The notes under the pieces were generated by a model. It saw nothing but the letters and a program-made list of their open reading frames with translations. It made no database searches and was not told where the DNA came from. A stretch of DNA of 64,000 bases from Clostridia bacterium. GTDB taxonomy: Bacteria > Bacillota > Clostridia > Oscillospirales > Acutalibacteraceae. The stretch's first letter is position 1, and each line of letters starts with the position of its first letter. The translations under genes were made by a program, and so were the position numbers. Of the stretch, positions 9,787 to 19,310 are shown one piece after another. The stretch covers positions 86,188-150,187 of the forward strand of contig JAFXFC010000049.1 of NCBI GenBank assembly GCA_017513525.1, in the 5' to 3' direction.

Positions 9787-12700
9787 ATGGAAACGAACAA
9801 ATCAAAGATATATACTATTGCAACTGCACATCTTGATACATCATGGCTTTGGACTCTTGAGCAAACTATATCGGAATACCTGCCCGATACACTGAAAAGA
9901 AATTTCATTTTACTCGAAAAATATCCCGAATATAAATTTAATTTTGAAGGCAGCTACAGATACGAGCTTATTAAGGAATATTATCCCGAGGAATTCACGA
10001 AAATTAAAAATTATGTAAAAAGCGGCAGATGGAATCCGTGCGGAGCCTGTTACGAAAACGGAGATGTCAATATTCCCTCTCCCGAAGCACTTATCAGAAA
10101 TATTCTTTACGGCAACAGCTTTTTCAAAAATGAATTCGGCGTAAAGTCAAACGACATTTTTTTGCCCGACTGCTTCGGCTTCGGGAAAGCCCTTCCCACG
10201 ATTGCCGCTCATTCGGGACTTACGGGTTTTTCCACAGGTAAGCTTTTCTGGGGAAGCTCTGTTCCCATTCCGTTTGATATCGGTGTCTGGCAAGGACCCG
10301 ACGGTAATAGTATCTGGGCATCGCTTATGCCGTTTTCATATACCACCGTATTCAAAGATATGAATAAAGCCCACAGAGTGCTTCAGAAATTAGAAGACAC
10401 TAAAAAGAAAAATCTTCCGAATTTTACTTTTGCATATCACGGAATCGGTGACCGAGGCGGAGCTCCGCATAAAACCTCGGTTAAAAATGTTGTTAAAGCA
10501 CAAAGAAACAATAAGCACTCAGACTTTGAAGTATATTCATCAACAACAAAAGAATTCTTCGATATGCTTGAAGGGATGCCGGAAGAAGAAAAGAAAGCAT
10601 TCCCCGTTTATGACGGTGAATTTTTGCTCACGGCACACGGTGCAGGCAGTTATACGTCAAGATCCGTTACCAAGCGTTGGAACAGAAGATGCGAGCTTCT
10701 TGCCGATGCTGCCGAAAGATTTGGGAGTGCAGCTTTTATAAACGGTTTTTCGGATTATCCGCAGTATGGTCTTGATAACGCATGGAAAAAGGTAATCGCA
10801 CATCATTTTCATGATGACATTACGGGAACATCATTTGAAGAATGCTATAAAAGAAGCCACAACGATTATGTTCAGGCAATGAACACATTTTCGGAGGAAT
10901 ATACCGCCGCTTGTAAAGCTGTTGCGGTTCACCTCGACACTTCGTTTGTAAAAGGCATTCCCGTTATAGTTTCTAATCCCCTGCAGACTGCTTCATCAAG
11001 AAAAGAGGCTGTCAGCGTTACCGTAAAAAACAATGCCGAAAATTTCTCGGTATTTGATAAAAACGGAAATGAAGTTCCCTCTCAGACAAAAAAATTATCA
11101 GACGGTAAAAGCGAGATCACTTTTCTTGCTGATGCTCCTTCCTGCAGTCTTGCCGTTTATGATTTAAGACAATCAAAGGAAATAAGCTCAATCTTTACAG
11201 AACTTAAACTAACCGAAAATTGCATTGAAAATAAATATCTGACTGTTAAGATTGATAAAAACGGCGATATCAGCAGCATTTTCGATAAAAGGCTCGGAAA
11301 TGAGCTTTTAAGAACCCCCGTAAGACTCGCTCTCTTTAATAATGTTCACAGCTTTGACTGGCCCGCATGGGAAATAAAATACGAGGATTTGTGTGAATCC
11401 CCGTATACATATGCGAGAAATCCCAAGATAAAAATCAAAGACAAGGGAGTAGCTTTGTGCTCACTTGAAATAATCAGAAAAATCGGCAACTCAGAATTTA
11501 AGCAGATTGTTTCCCTCAACTGCGAAAGCGAATATGTTTCTGTTTTCAATGAAACCGATTGGCGTGAGGAAGCATCGTTACTAAAAGCCGAATTCAATTT
11601 CTCTTCAAAAAACGAATATGCAAATTACGATATAGGCTTGGGATACACTAAGCGCGGAACAAACTCAAAAAATCTCTATGAAGTGCCTGCTCAGAAATGG
11701 GCAGACATCACCGATGAAACTGAAGAATTCGGTGTTTCTGTTTTCAGCGATTCAAAAACAGGCTGGGATAAGCCCGATAGATCAACATTAAGGCTTACAT
11801 TAATTCACACACCCAAGGCAAACTACCGTTGGGAATGTTCACAGCACATAATGGATATGGGGCTCAACCGCTATTCCTTTGCTATAATGGGGCATAGCGG
11901 TAAGCCCGAAAGCGTTTCCCGCTATGCAGATGCTTTTTGTCAGCCCATGCACACCTTTATTACAGATAAGCATGAAGGCACTCTCGGCAAAGAATACTCC
12001 TTCATTAGACTTAATAATGATAATGTGCGAATTACCGCAATTAAAAAGGCGCACGAGTCAGACAGAATAATTTTCCGTGTTGCGGAATGCTCGGGCAATG
12101 ACATAAACGGAGTTGAAGCCGAGTTCTCTCTGCCGATATGTGAAGCGTACACGGTGAGCGGAGATGAAACTGAGCTCAATAAAATAGAGTTACTTGACGG
12201 TAAACTCCGATTTGATATCCAGCATAATGAGATAAAAAGCTTTTCCCTTGTTTTTGATAAAGCGAAAAAAGCAAATGCTGACGGAGATGTTATTCCGCTG
12301 GATTTCAATGCAGTAGGTATCACACAAGACTCCCACTGCCATAAATCCGAACTAAAAGGCGGAATATCACTTCCCCGTGAAATGCTTCCCGAAGATCTGT
12401 TGTTTGCAGGAATTAAATATTCATTTGCTTCAGGGAAAAAAAATTCACTGATATGCGACGGCAGAGAAATTCAAATTGATAGCGGCTATAAGAGCTTACA
12501 CCTGCTTCTTGCTTCTCTTAACGGAGATAAAACGGTGGAGTTCAAATGCGGACAAAATTCAACCCGAGTAACACTTCCCGACTGTTTTGAAGCACTCGGT
12601 CTCTGGGACCTGATGCTGCAAAAAGAAACAGGCTACATAAAACCCGTTCCGCAGGCACTCACCTTATCGCACACTCACTCGAAAAACGGAAATTTAACCG

Positions 12701-13098
12701 CAAAGCAGTTTTATGTTTTTCATGCAGAAATACCTCTTGACGGTAAAAATACGATAAAGCTTCCCGATGATGAAGATGTTGTGATATTTGCCGCAACTGC
12801 CGTCAGAAAGAGCTCGACATTTATTAAAGGCGATACTCATTTTGATAAACTCAAAAAACGGGAATTCGACTATGAGTTTTCGGAATATGCGAAAAAACTA
12901 ATGAAACCGAATATTGCCGAGCGCATACTTGACAAATTCTTTGACAGAACCTACACAGTAAACATAAAAGCAGGAGAATTTTATAATAAATATGCGCTCA
13001 ACGAGGTATATTTTATCCTGCGGAATTTAAGCAACAAGCTCAATTACAAAAAGAATGTCAAAAAACTGACAGATATGCGTAAAGAGCAGGAACATTAA
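9787..13098 (+). CDS. GH38 alpha-mannosidase
   Basis: A 1103-residue cytoplasmic enzyme that removes alpha-linked mannose. The family signature residues are visible: HLDTSWLW near residue 16 (zinc His/Asp), PDCFGFG with the likely nucleophile Asp128, and HHFHDDITGTSFEE at 339-352 with zinc-ligand His. The order (catalytic domain, helical bundle, beta-sandwich domains) and the length match GH38. There is no signal peptide, so it should act on imported mannosides or N-glycan fragments. Start 9787 has a CGGAG site 10 bases upstream. The next gene, an Eis-like acetyltransferase, follows 23 bases later in the same direction. Confidence 0.92.
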   Translation: METNKSKIYTIATAHLDTSWLWTLEQTISEYLPDTLKRNFILLEKYPEYKFNFEGSYRYELIKEYYPEEFTKIKNYVKSGRWNPCGACYENGDVNIPSPEALIRNILYGNSFFKNEFGVKSNDIFLPDCFGFGKALPTIAAHSGLTGFSTGKLFWGSSVPIPFDIGVWQGPDGNSIWASLMPFSYTTVFKDMNKAHRVLQKLEDTKKKNLPNFTFAYHGIGDRGGAPHKTSVKNVVKAQRNNKHSDFEVYSSTTKEFFDMLEGMPEEEKKAFPVYDGEFLLTAHGAGSYTSRSVTKRWNRRCELLADAAERFGSAAFINGFSDYPQYGLDNAWKKVIAHHFHDDITGTSFEECYKRSHNDYVQAMNTFSEEYTAACKAVAVHLDTSFVKGIPVIVSNPLQTASSRKEAVSVTVKNNAENFSVFDKNGNEVPSQTKKLSDGKSEITFLADAPSCSLAVYDLRQSKEISSIFTELKLTENCIENKYLTVKIDKNGDISSIFDKRLGNELLRTPVRLALFNNVHSFDWPAWEIKYEDLCESPYTYARNPKIKIKDKGVALCSLEIIRKIGNSEFKQIVSLNCESEYVSVFNETDWREEASLLKAEFNFSSKNEYANYDIGLGYTKRGTNSKNLYEVPAQKWADITDETEEFGVSVFSDSKTGWDKPDRSTLRLTLIHTPKANYRWECSQHIMDMGLNRYSFAIMGHSGKPESVSRYADAFCQPMHTFITDKHEGTLGKEYSFIRLNNDNVRITAIKKAHESDRIIFRVAECSGNDINGVEAEFSLPICEAYTVSGDETELNKIELLDGKLRFDIQHNEIKSFSLVFDKAKKANADGDVIPLDFNAVGITQDSHCHKSELKGGISLPREMLPEDLLFAGIKYSFASGKKNSLICDGREIQIDSGYKSLHLLLASLNGDKTVEFKCGQNSTRVTLPDCFEALGLWDLMLQKETGYIKPVPQALTLSHTHSKNGNLTAKQFYVFHAEIPLDGKNTIKLPDDEDVVIFAATAVRKSSTFIKGDTHFDKLKKREFDYEFSEYAKKLMKPNIAERILDKFFDRTYTVNIKAGEFYNKYALNEVYFILRNLSNKLNYKKNVKKLTDMRKEQEH

Positions 13099-13121
13099 AG
13101 CAGTAAAGCAAGGAGAAAATT

Positions 13122-14282
13122 ATGGAAATAAGATATATTACACCTGAAGAAGCCATTGATTATCAAAAGGTTTCTGCCGCGTCCTTCATATGGAAATTCA
13201 ATGCCGAAGAAGATAACAGTGTTAATATTCCCGTTCTGGCAGCTTTTCAGGACGGAAAGCTTTTTGCAGGTGTTGAAATATTTGATTTCAGAAGCAATTA
13301 TTGCGGCAATTTCCTCAATTCGATTGTTGTAAGCGGTGTCTGCAGTCTGCCCGAATGCCGCAGAATGGGTGGTATCAGAGAGATATTCAAAAAAATCGGA
13401 GAAACAGCCGTTGAAAACGATTGGACGCTCGGATTTTTGCATCCTTTCTCTATTACATATTATGAAAAATTCGGATATGCACCTCTTAACCACATGTTCG
13501 CAATAAAAGTGCCCTTTGAAAATCTTAAAGATATTAAGCGAGGCACTGATGTTATACTTTATACGGGCGAGCAGTTTGAAGAGCTGAGTGCACTTCACCA
13601 AAAATGTGCTCTCAAAGAAAATCTGATGACACTCAGAGAGGATAAAAAGCATTTCTGCGACACACCTCTTGAAAGTGCGGATTACACTTATTTGCACCGT
13701 AATAAATCGGGTGAGGCTGACGGATATGTCCGCTTTACGGTTCAAAGGCCCGACAGTCTTTTTGTTGAAGATTTGTATGTTCTCTCTCCCGAGGCTCTCT
13801 TCGGTTTGATCGGATTTTTACGAAATTATGACGGTATAGTTAAAAATCTGATTGTCAGAAAGCAGTATCAGGGCTCACCATTTGCTATCTTCGCCGACAG
13901 AATGGATAATGTAATTTATGAACACAACGGCGGTGTTGCTGCAAGAATTTATAACATGAAAAAACTTCTTGAAAATAACACTTATCCCGAAGAATACGGA
14001 AAATTCAGCGTTCTTATAAATGATGAGTTCGAACAGAATGAGGGACTCTTTGAGGTAGAATATCAAAACGGCAAGGCGGCCGTTACACACAAACATGACG
14101 GCAATTACGACATTGCACTTACTGCCGCTGCAGCTGCAAAGCTTATGCTTGCAGGTGAAGGACATACTGCGCAAACGGCTGTATATATAAACGGCGTGGA
14201 AATTGTGGGTAACGCAGACGATTTCTTCAAAGCATTCCCATACCGTCATACCCGTTTTTTAGACAGCTCATGGTCTATATAA
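13122..14282 (+). CDS. Eis-like GNAT acetyltransferase with C-terminal SCP2-like domain
   Basis: A 386-residue protein with an N-terminal GNAT fold. The acetyl-CoA region is around SGVCSLPECRRMGGIREIF (residues 70-90), then LHPFSITYYEKFGY. A second GNAT-like part and a C-terminal sterol-carrier-like domain (about 280-386, ending VEIVGNADDFFKAFP) follow. This three-part layout and length match the Eis family, which acetylates amines of small molecules or peptides. The substrate cannot be told. It has an AAGGAG site and is likely cotranscribed with the upstream mannosidase. Confidence 0.82.
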   Translation: MEIRYITPEEAIDYQKVSAASFIWKFNAEEDNSVNIPVLAAFQDGKLFAGVEIFDFRSNYCGNFLNSIVVSGVCSLPECRRMGGIREIFKKIGETAVENDWTLGFLHPFSITYYEKFGYAPLNHMFAIKVPFENLKDIKRGTDVILYTGEQFEELSALHQKCALKENLMTLREDKKHFCDTPLESADYTYLHRNKSGEADGYVRFTVQRPDSLFVEDLYVLSPEALFGLIGFLRNYDGIVKNLIVRKQYQGSPFAIFADRMDNVIYEHNGGVAARIYNMKKLLENNTYPEEYGKFSVLINDEFEQNEGLFEVEYQNGKAAVTHKHDGNYDIALTAAAAAKLMLAGEGHTAQTAVYINGVEIVGNADDFFKAFPYRHTRFLDSSWSI

Positions 14283-14317
14283 TTAGTTTGAAAATAAAAT
14301 AATCGATAAGCATATAA

Positions 14318-14356
14318 ACTGCCCCAATTTGTACACACAGTACAAATTGGGGCAGT
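14318..14356. terminator. Perfect 16-bp inverted repeat between convergent genes
   Basis: Arms 14318-14333 (ACTGCCCCAATTTGTA) and 14341-14356 are exact complements around a 7-nt loop. It lies between the convergent acetyltransferase and hydrolase genes, so it may terminate both, although neither side has a clean T run. Confidence 0.6.
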
Positions 14357-14425
14357 TCAGCTATCTTATTCTGCTGTTATTTTTATTATCCGATTTTAAC
14401 GGACTTGTTCATGTACGGTTATTTT

Positions 14426-16288
14426 TTAACCGAAAATAGGTTTAATAAATGATCTGATAGGTGCGAGAAATATATCAAAGGGGCTTCCGCCTCCGAAAAG
14501 GAGGAGTGTACTCTTACTCATCGCATAAGTAATACTCTCCCAAACGGGTGCCATCGGTGAATTTTCTTCCGATTCAATGCTTTCATAGCCTTCTGCACCA
14601 ACCTTGTGAAGAATAGCATTAAGTCTGTTTTCAACAGCTTCAACCCTTTTCTGATCTGCTACTGTCATGGTAAGCACTTCTTCGGCCTGTGCAATAGCGG
14701 CATTAAGCTCAGTCTTGTCGTCAGCACTTAAATTTGACTGATCGACCTTCTTTGCATCAGGAAGCTTCCAGCGGCGAAGACTCTGTGTATAGCAGGCGCC
14801 GTTATACTGAGGATACAGTTCGGGATTGTCGTTAACATCTGTTACTTCTCCGAGAATAATTGCCTTTGCAAGATTGAGAACAACATCGTTATAGCCTACT
14901 TCGTGGTGCTGGTCAAGGAAAATCCATGTATTTTCGGGAAGAATTGCTGTTGAAGTGTCAATCATATTGTCAGGGGAAACATGGTTATGGGCGGGATCAG
15001 TACAGTAAGTGTTCTTTTCGTATTCAACATCCTTGAGGGTGTTTTTGCCTGCCGCACCCGTAGCACCGAGAGTGGTTGACGAAAGATTTATAATACCGTC
15101 GGAGTTCACCTTTTCAGCGGAAGCTACGATATTGAAATAAGTATACATCTGCTCGCCAAGGTCAAGATTTGCACCTGCGATTGAATTAACACGGACACCA
15201 TCTGCAACTGCATCAAGAATATTCTGATTAAGATTGAGCCTTGCCGTCTGGAAACGGTCTGTTCTTGCCTTAAGCTCCACCTTATCGCCAAGATATCTTT
15301 CTGCAAGTGCATCATATCTGTATGAAGGAAGCATTGCCCAGAACTGCGGACAGTTCAACATCAGAGTGTCAAGAATTCCGCTCATAGCTCCCGTAAGAAG
15401 TGCCTCCATACCCGAACGGGGAATAATATGAAGAAGAGTGTTTATAAGATAACCGAGAGTGGGTGTACCTTCTGATTCAACAAAAATTTTAGCAATATAT
15501 TCGTGATAGAGATATTCATCATTAAGACGCCATTCTCTTGCATAGAAATCAGCAATAATATCTGTACCGTCAAGACATGCAACAGCATTCACGATCTGGT
15601 CAATCTTGCCGTGTCCGTATTTATCGAGATATGCAGTGAGAATTGTACCGCCGAGACTTACGGGAAGAAGAGTTACCTTATCATGACCTGTCTGCTCCTT
15701 AACCATTTCGATATATTCATCAAGGTCATCAGCTGACTCCATGGGATCGCCTACAAGATTAAATGTGAAGAAATACACATGATCTTCGCCGATCTCATCA
15801 ACAAGAGGCTTCATCGGAACCATTCTGTAAGTCCAGTCAAGCTCATCCTCGGTCATACCTGCAAGAGAATGATTCCATCTCTGAGTTTTAAGATTTTCAA
15901 CATGGTCTCCGTTTTCATTGCAGCTCTGATATTTAAAAATGTCAGAAACGAGTTCATAAGCTACTTCATCAAGCCCAATATTTCTCTGTAAGAAAATGGT
16001 AAGAAGCGCTCTTACAGCCACCTTTACAATTGCGTTTGTTGAAAGAGCAGCTTCATTGAGTATCAGAAGACTGCCGCCGACATGACTGCCGTTATATACA
16101 ACAGGTTGATCATTTTCATCATAAAGATATGTAGGCGAATGATTTATGCCGGGAAGAACAATTACAGGGGAATGTTCACACTCACCGCCACATTCTGTTT
16201 CGGTTGCGGATACACTTACCGCACCAAGCGAAACAATCATAGCCACACAAAGTACAACAGCAATAATTTTTTTTATTGCATTTTTCAT
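14426..16288 (-). CDS. Secreted alpha/beta-hydrolase (lipase/esterase-like)
   Basis: A 620-residue exported protein. The N-terminus (MKNAIKKIIAVVLCVAMIVS...) is a signal peptide with likely cleavage after SVSA near residue 28. PVIVLPGI at about 41-48 looks like the first strand and oxyanion region of an alpha/beta-hydrolase. VTLLPVSLGGTILTAYL at 205-221 is a nucleophile elbow with Ser211, but it reads PVSLGG rather than GxSxG. Overall layout recalls lecithin:cholesterol acyltransferase or lipase-like proteins. The C-terminal 110 residues include a helical segment (LSADDKTELNAAIAQAEEVL). The substrate is unknown. The start is supported by AAGGAGAG. It appears monocistronic. Confidence 0.65.
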   Translation of the reverse strand: MKNAIKKIIAVVLCVAMIVSLGAVSVSATETECGGECEHSPVIVLPGINHSPTYLYDENDQPVVYNGSHVGGSLLILNEAALSTNAIVKVAVRALLTIFLQRNIGLDEVAYELVSDIFKYQSCNENGDHVENLKTQRWNHSLAGMTEDELDWTYRMVPMKPLVDEIGEDHVYFFTFNLVGDPMESADDLDEYIEMVKEQTGHDKVTLLPVSLGGTILTAYLDKYGHGKIDQIVNAVACLDGTDIIADFYAREWRLNDEYLYHEYIAKIFVESEGTPTLGYLINTLLHIIPRSGMEALLTGAMSGILDTLMLNCPQFWAMLPSYRYDALAERYLGDKVELKARTDRFQTARLNLNQNILDAVADGVRVNSIAGANLDLGEQMYTYFNIVASAEKVNSDGIINLSSTTLGATGAAGKNTLKDVEYEKNTYCTDPAHNHVSPDNMIDTSTAILPENTWIFLDQHHEVGYNDVVLNLAKAIILGEVTDVNDNPELYPQYNGACYTQSLRRWKLPDAKKVDQSNLSADDKTELNAAIAQAEEVLTMTVADQKRVEAVENRLNAILHKVGAEGYESIESEENSPMAPVWESITYAMSKSTLLLFGGGSPFDIFLAPIRSFIKPIFG

Positions 16289-16475
16289 TGTTTACTCTCT
16301 CCTTCTGATTGATATTTATTTATAGCCTTGCAGTCAGAGGTTATAATACCGATCATGACAAGTCTATATATTATATCTGTAATTATATCATTATTTTTGC
16401 TTTATTTCAACAGTCTTTTTATCGGTATTTCTGAATGGTAAAGAGCAATAAAAAACCGCAATAAAACAAATAAAT

Positions 16476-16497
16476 ATTGAATAAATATCCATTCAAT
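16476..16497. promoter_or_regulatory. Candidate operator over the GH36-like gene promoter
   Basis: A perfect inverted repeat, ATTGAAT-N8-ATTCAAT, covers the -35 box and spacer of the promoter below. The placement suggests a repressor site for a sugar-responsive regulator (inference). Confidence 0.45.
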
Positions 16498-16505
16498 GAT
16501 AATAT
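16477..16505 (+). promoter_or_regulatory. Promoter of the GH36-like gene
   Basis: TTGAAT (16477-16482) and TAATAT (16500-16505) are spaced by 17 bases, 31 bases before the start codon. Confidence 0.55.
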
Positions 16506-16536
16506 ATACTTAGATATACGAAAGTGAGGGTAATGT

Positions 16537-18036
16537 ATGAATTTTGATATTAATAAATTTACAGCCAAGATAATCTGCGAGGATAAAGTTTCAGATGCCG
16601 TGATTGAAACGGTATCAAGAGAAAATGAGCTTGATTTATTGCTCAGTGCCACCCGTGACAAGCCGAAATTTATAGAGCTTCATTGGAATGTTCCCGTTAA
16701 CGAAAATATGCTCGTTCTGGGAGATGAATGGGAAAGAAGCTACGGAGATCTTGAATTTCTGAAACTTTCAGAAAACGACAGATATATGCCCTGGTATTTT
16801 ATCGCAACAGATTCAAAGGAATGTTTTTGTTTCGGTGTAAAAACCCTGCCTAATTCTTTCATAAGCTTCAGATACGATATAAGCGGCATTACAGCCCTTG
16901 TTGACGTGAGAAACGGCGGAAACGGTGTACATCTCGGAGGAAGAAAGCTCCTCCTTGCAACCTTTGTATATTCGCAGTATAACAACGGGAATGTCTTTGA
17001 AAATCTTAAGGACTACTGCAAGAAGCTGTGCGACTCCCCTGTTCTTCCAAAAGAAAGAATATACGGCGGAAATAACTGGTATTATGCCTACGGTGAAAGC
17101 AGTTACGAACAGATAATTTCTGATGCAAAGCTTCAGGTTGAGCTTTCAGAAGGAATAAATAACAAGCCGTTTCAGGTCATTGATGACTGCTGGCAGATAA
17201 ATTCCACCGAGGGTCCTTGGTATCCCAATGAAAAGTTCGGCGATATGAAAAAGCTTGCCGATGAGATTAAGGAAATCGGAGCCCGTCCCGGAATATGGGT
17301 AAGAATTCTTCATAACCGTGATGAAGCAATTACCGATGATATGAGAATCGACCGTGAAAGTGAAGAGCGCTACCTTGACCCCACACATCCTGAGGTTCAG
17401 AAATTTATCAGAGCCGATATTGAAAGAATCAGGGATTGGGGATATGAACTGTTAAAGCACGATTTTTCCACCTATGACCTTTTCTGTGAGTGGGGCAGCA
17501 ATCTTGATGAGGTAATAACAAAAACTGATAACTGGCACTTTTATGACAAAACAAAGACAAATGCCGAAATCGTTATTGACTTTTATAAGCTCATCAAAGA
17601 AGCTGCGGGAGATATGTATATCATAGGCTGTAACACAATATCTCACCTTAGCGCAGGTCTTGTTCATCTTTCAAGAACAGGTGACGACACAAGCGGAAGA
17701 GAATGGGAAAGAACCAGGAAAATGGGCGTAAACACTCTCGCATTCAGACTCCCCCAGAATGAAGCATTTTATATGTGCGATGCCGACTGTGTGGGAATTT
17801 TAGATGACTATATCCCATGGGAGAAAAACAGACAATGGCTTCACCTTCTTTCCTACTCCAACACTCCCCTGTTTATCTCCTGCACAGACAAGATAGACGA
17901 AAAATGTAAAGCCGACATCAAAGAAGCCTACAAAGTCTTCAACACTCCTCACACCATAAAGCCCATAGACATTTTTGATACAAGAACTCCGCAAAAATGG
18001 GAAATCGACGGCAAAATTGTTGAATACGAGTGGTAA
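16537..18036 (+). CDS. GH36-like alpha-galactosidase (melibiase superfamily)
   Basis: A 499-residue cytoplasmic glycosidase. The (beta/alpha)8 barrel begins around residue 168 (RIYGGNNWYYAYG). QVIDDCWQ gives a substrate-binding aspartate pair. LLKHDFST holds the presumed nucleophile Asp309, in the K-x-D form typical of clan GH-D. RTGDDTSGREW holds the presumed acid/base Asp383 or Asp384. It is shorter than classical 700-residue GH36 enzymes and has a reduced N-terminal beta-sandwich, so GH27 or another melibiase-like subgroup is possible. No signal peptide is seen. It is transcribed alone from a promoter overlapped by an inverted repeat. Confidence 0.78.
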   Translation: MNFDINKFTAKIICEDKVSDAVIETVSRENELDLLLSATRDKPKFIELHWNVPVNENMLVLGDEWERSYGDLEFLKLSENDRYMPWYFIATDSKECFCFGVKTLPNSFISFRYDISGITALVDVRNGGNGVHLGGRKLLLATFVYSQYNNGNVFENLKDYCKKLCDSPVLPKERIYGGNNWYYAYGESSYEQIISDAKLQVELSEGINNKPFQVIDDCWQINSTEGPWYPNEKFGDMKKLADEIKEIGARPGIWVRILHNRDEAITDDMRIDRESEERYLDPTHPEVQKFIRADIERIRDWGYELLKHDFSTYDLFCEWGSNLDEVITKTDNWHFYDKTKTNAEIVIDFYKLIKEAAGDMYIIGCNTISHLSAGLVHLSRTGDDTSGREWERTRKMGVNTLAFRLPQNEAFYMCDADCVGILDDYIPWEKNRQWLHLLSYSNTPLFISCTDKIDEKCKADIKEAYKVFNTPHTIKPIDIFDTRTPQKWEIDGKIVEYEW

Positions 18037-18061
18037 TAATTCGCATAAAAGACAAAACAAA

Positions 18062-18094
18062 AAAGGATAGCTCTTTTTGTCGGAGCTATCCTTT
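18062..18094 (-). terminator. Hairpin terminator between convergent genes
   Basis: A 12-bp stem (AAAGGATAGCTC/GAGCTATCCTTT) with a 9-nt loop. On the minus strand it is followed by TTTTTGTTTTGTC, so it best serves the AraC-type gene; it may also stop the GH36-like transcript. Confidence 0.75.
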
Positions 18095-18099
18095 GCTAT

Positions 18100-18984
18100 T
18101 TATGCTTTTGTTACCGGAACGGCAATTCTTGCGCCAATTTCGGTCTCGGCTCCGAAATTAAATGTCGGAGCAATATTATTGGCGGTTTTATAGCCATAAC
18201 GTTCAAAGTTGTAGTTTTCCAATGCTTTGTAAACCTGACCGATGTAAGCACCGAAATCATCTGGGTTTTCATAGGGATCACTCTGAAAATAAAGCATTGT
18301 ACATTCGGGAAGTTCTGCTATTTTGTAGCCGTCGGGCAAAGGCTTCCGATAATCAAAAGGAACTTCAACACCTGATGCAATATTGCTGAAGCCTTCCTCT
18401 AGTAAAAAATCAGGCAATTCAAGGATTGCTGCGGTATCAAACTTTTCAGGAATGCTGTTCTGAAGTCCTTCCCAATCACAGCCTACTTCTTCGCAATAAG
18501 ATAAATACCTCGTTGCCGATTTTGACGGCAGATAAATAAGTTTCCTTTTCGGTCTCATTACAGGTGTTACAGTACAGATTGACGTATTTTCCATTTCTCG
18601 TCCTTCTTTCAAGATATGATAATGATTTGCGGGGTGACTGATGTACAATGGTATAGCAATTTTACTTTTACGGTATTCGTCGGGAGTAACAGAAAACCGC
18701 TTTGCAAATGACCGTGTGTATCCTTCATGAGAAGTGAAATGACTGTCTAAAGCTACATCAAGCACATTGTTGTCAGTGTTAATGAGCTTCTCGGCACTCT
18801 TGCTCAGAACAACAGCATTTATATACTCATATAGTGTTATCTGCAGAAATTTCCGAAATAATCTGTCAAGCTGACGGCGCGAATACCCAACGGCTTTACA
18901 AGCACTTTCAATGCAGAAATCAACATCTTTATGATGTAACTTTATGTATTCTTGTGTAGCAACAACTATTTCCAAATCGCTCAT
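18100..18984 (-). CDS. AraC-family regulator with C-terminal GyrI-like effector domain
   Basis: A 294-residue regulator. Residues 1-105 form an AraC/XylS two-helix-turn-helix domain (VDFCIESACKAVGYSRRQLDRLF, then LDVALDSHFTSHEGYTRSFAKRF). The C-terminal half (about 135-294, TPVMRPKRKLIYLPSKSATRY to the end) resembles GyrI/Rob-type small-molecule binding domains. The protein belongs with MarA/Rob-like regulators that have an effector-binding tail. The target genes are unknown; no adjacent transporter is seen. AAGGGTG lies upstream of the ATG. Confidence 0.85.
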   Translation of the reverse strand: MSDLEIVVATQEYIKLHHKDVDFCIESACKAVGYSRRQLDRLFRKFLQITLYEYINAVVLSKSAEKLINTDNNVLDVALDSHFTSHEGYTRSFAKRFSVTPDEYRKSKIAIPLYISHPANHYHILKEGREMENTSICTVTPVMRPKRKLIYLPSKSATRYLSYCEEVGCDWEGLQNSIPEKFDTAAILELPDFLLEEGFSNIASGVEVPFDYRKPLPDGYKIAELPECTMLYFQSDPYENPDDFGAYIGQVYKALENYNFERYGYKTANNIAPTFNFGAETEIGARIAVPVTKA

Positions 18985-19095
18985 AATGCACCCTTAAAAT
19001 ATGATAGCAACAAATCAATCTCTTTTCTTGATTTATATGGACATAAAATGTTTATTCACATTAAAACTCAATCTTTTTCCATCTTTGTAAATAAT

Positions 19096-19110
19096 ACCGT
19101 CTGTGACGGT
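19096..19110. terminator. Short hairpin with T-rich flank
   Basis: ACCGTC-TGT-GACGGT followed on the plus strand by GATTTTTATTATT; on the minus strand it lies 12 bases after the small ORF stop. The loop is only 3 nt, so the call is modest. Confidence 0.4.
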
Positions 19111-19121
19111 GATTTTTATTA

Positions 19122-19214
19122 TTAATTCTTCTTCAAATCATCATAAGCCTCAATTATCCACTGATGAGGCATAACCAACAAGTTTTTCATCTCTCTAATT
19201 ATTATTTGTTTCAT
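19122..19214 (-). CDS. Possible 30-residue ORF or gene remnant
   Basis: The 326-base gap between the AraC-type and HD-like genes contains one readable minus-strand frame: ATG at 19214, product beginning MKQIIIREMKNLL and continuing VMPHQWIIEAYDDLKKN, with a stop at 19122. A short hairpin follows. There is no clear ribosome binding site, and the composition looks like the C-terminal end of a larger protein. It may be a remnant rather than a live small gene. Nothing else is seen in this gap. Confidence 0.25.
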   Translation of the reverse strand: MKQIIIREMKNLLVMPHQWIIEAYDDLKKN

Positions 19215-19259
19215 TATATAACTTTATATCTAACAATTCAACATCCCTGATTAATCAAA

Positions 19260-19282
19260 ACTGCCCTCACGAGGAGAGCAGT
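19260..19282 (-). terminator. Terminator of the HD-like protein gene
   Basis: On the minus strand ACTGCTCTC pairs with GAGGGCAGT (one G-T pair) around a 5-nt loop and is followed by TTTTGATTAATC, 29 bases beyond the stop codon. Confidence 0.65.
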
Positions 19283-19310
19283 AATAATATCTATGTGGAT
19301 AATCTTAGTT

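Noticed and set aside
13095..13745. A 216-codon minus-strand open frame opposite the Eis-like gene
   Set aside because: It is fully antisense to a recognised acetyltransferase and has no start signal.
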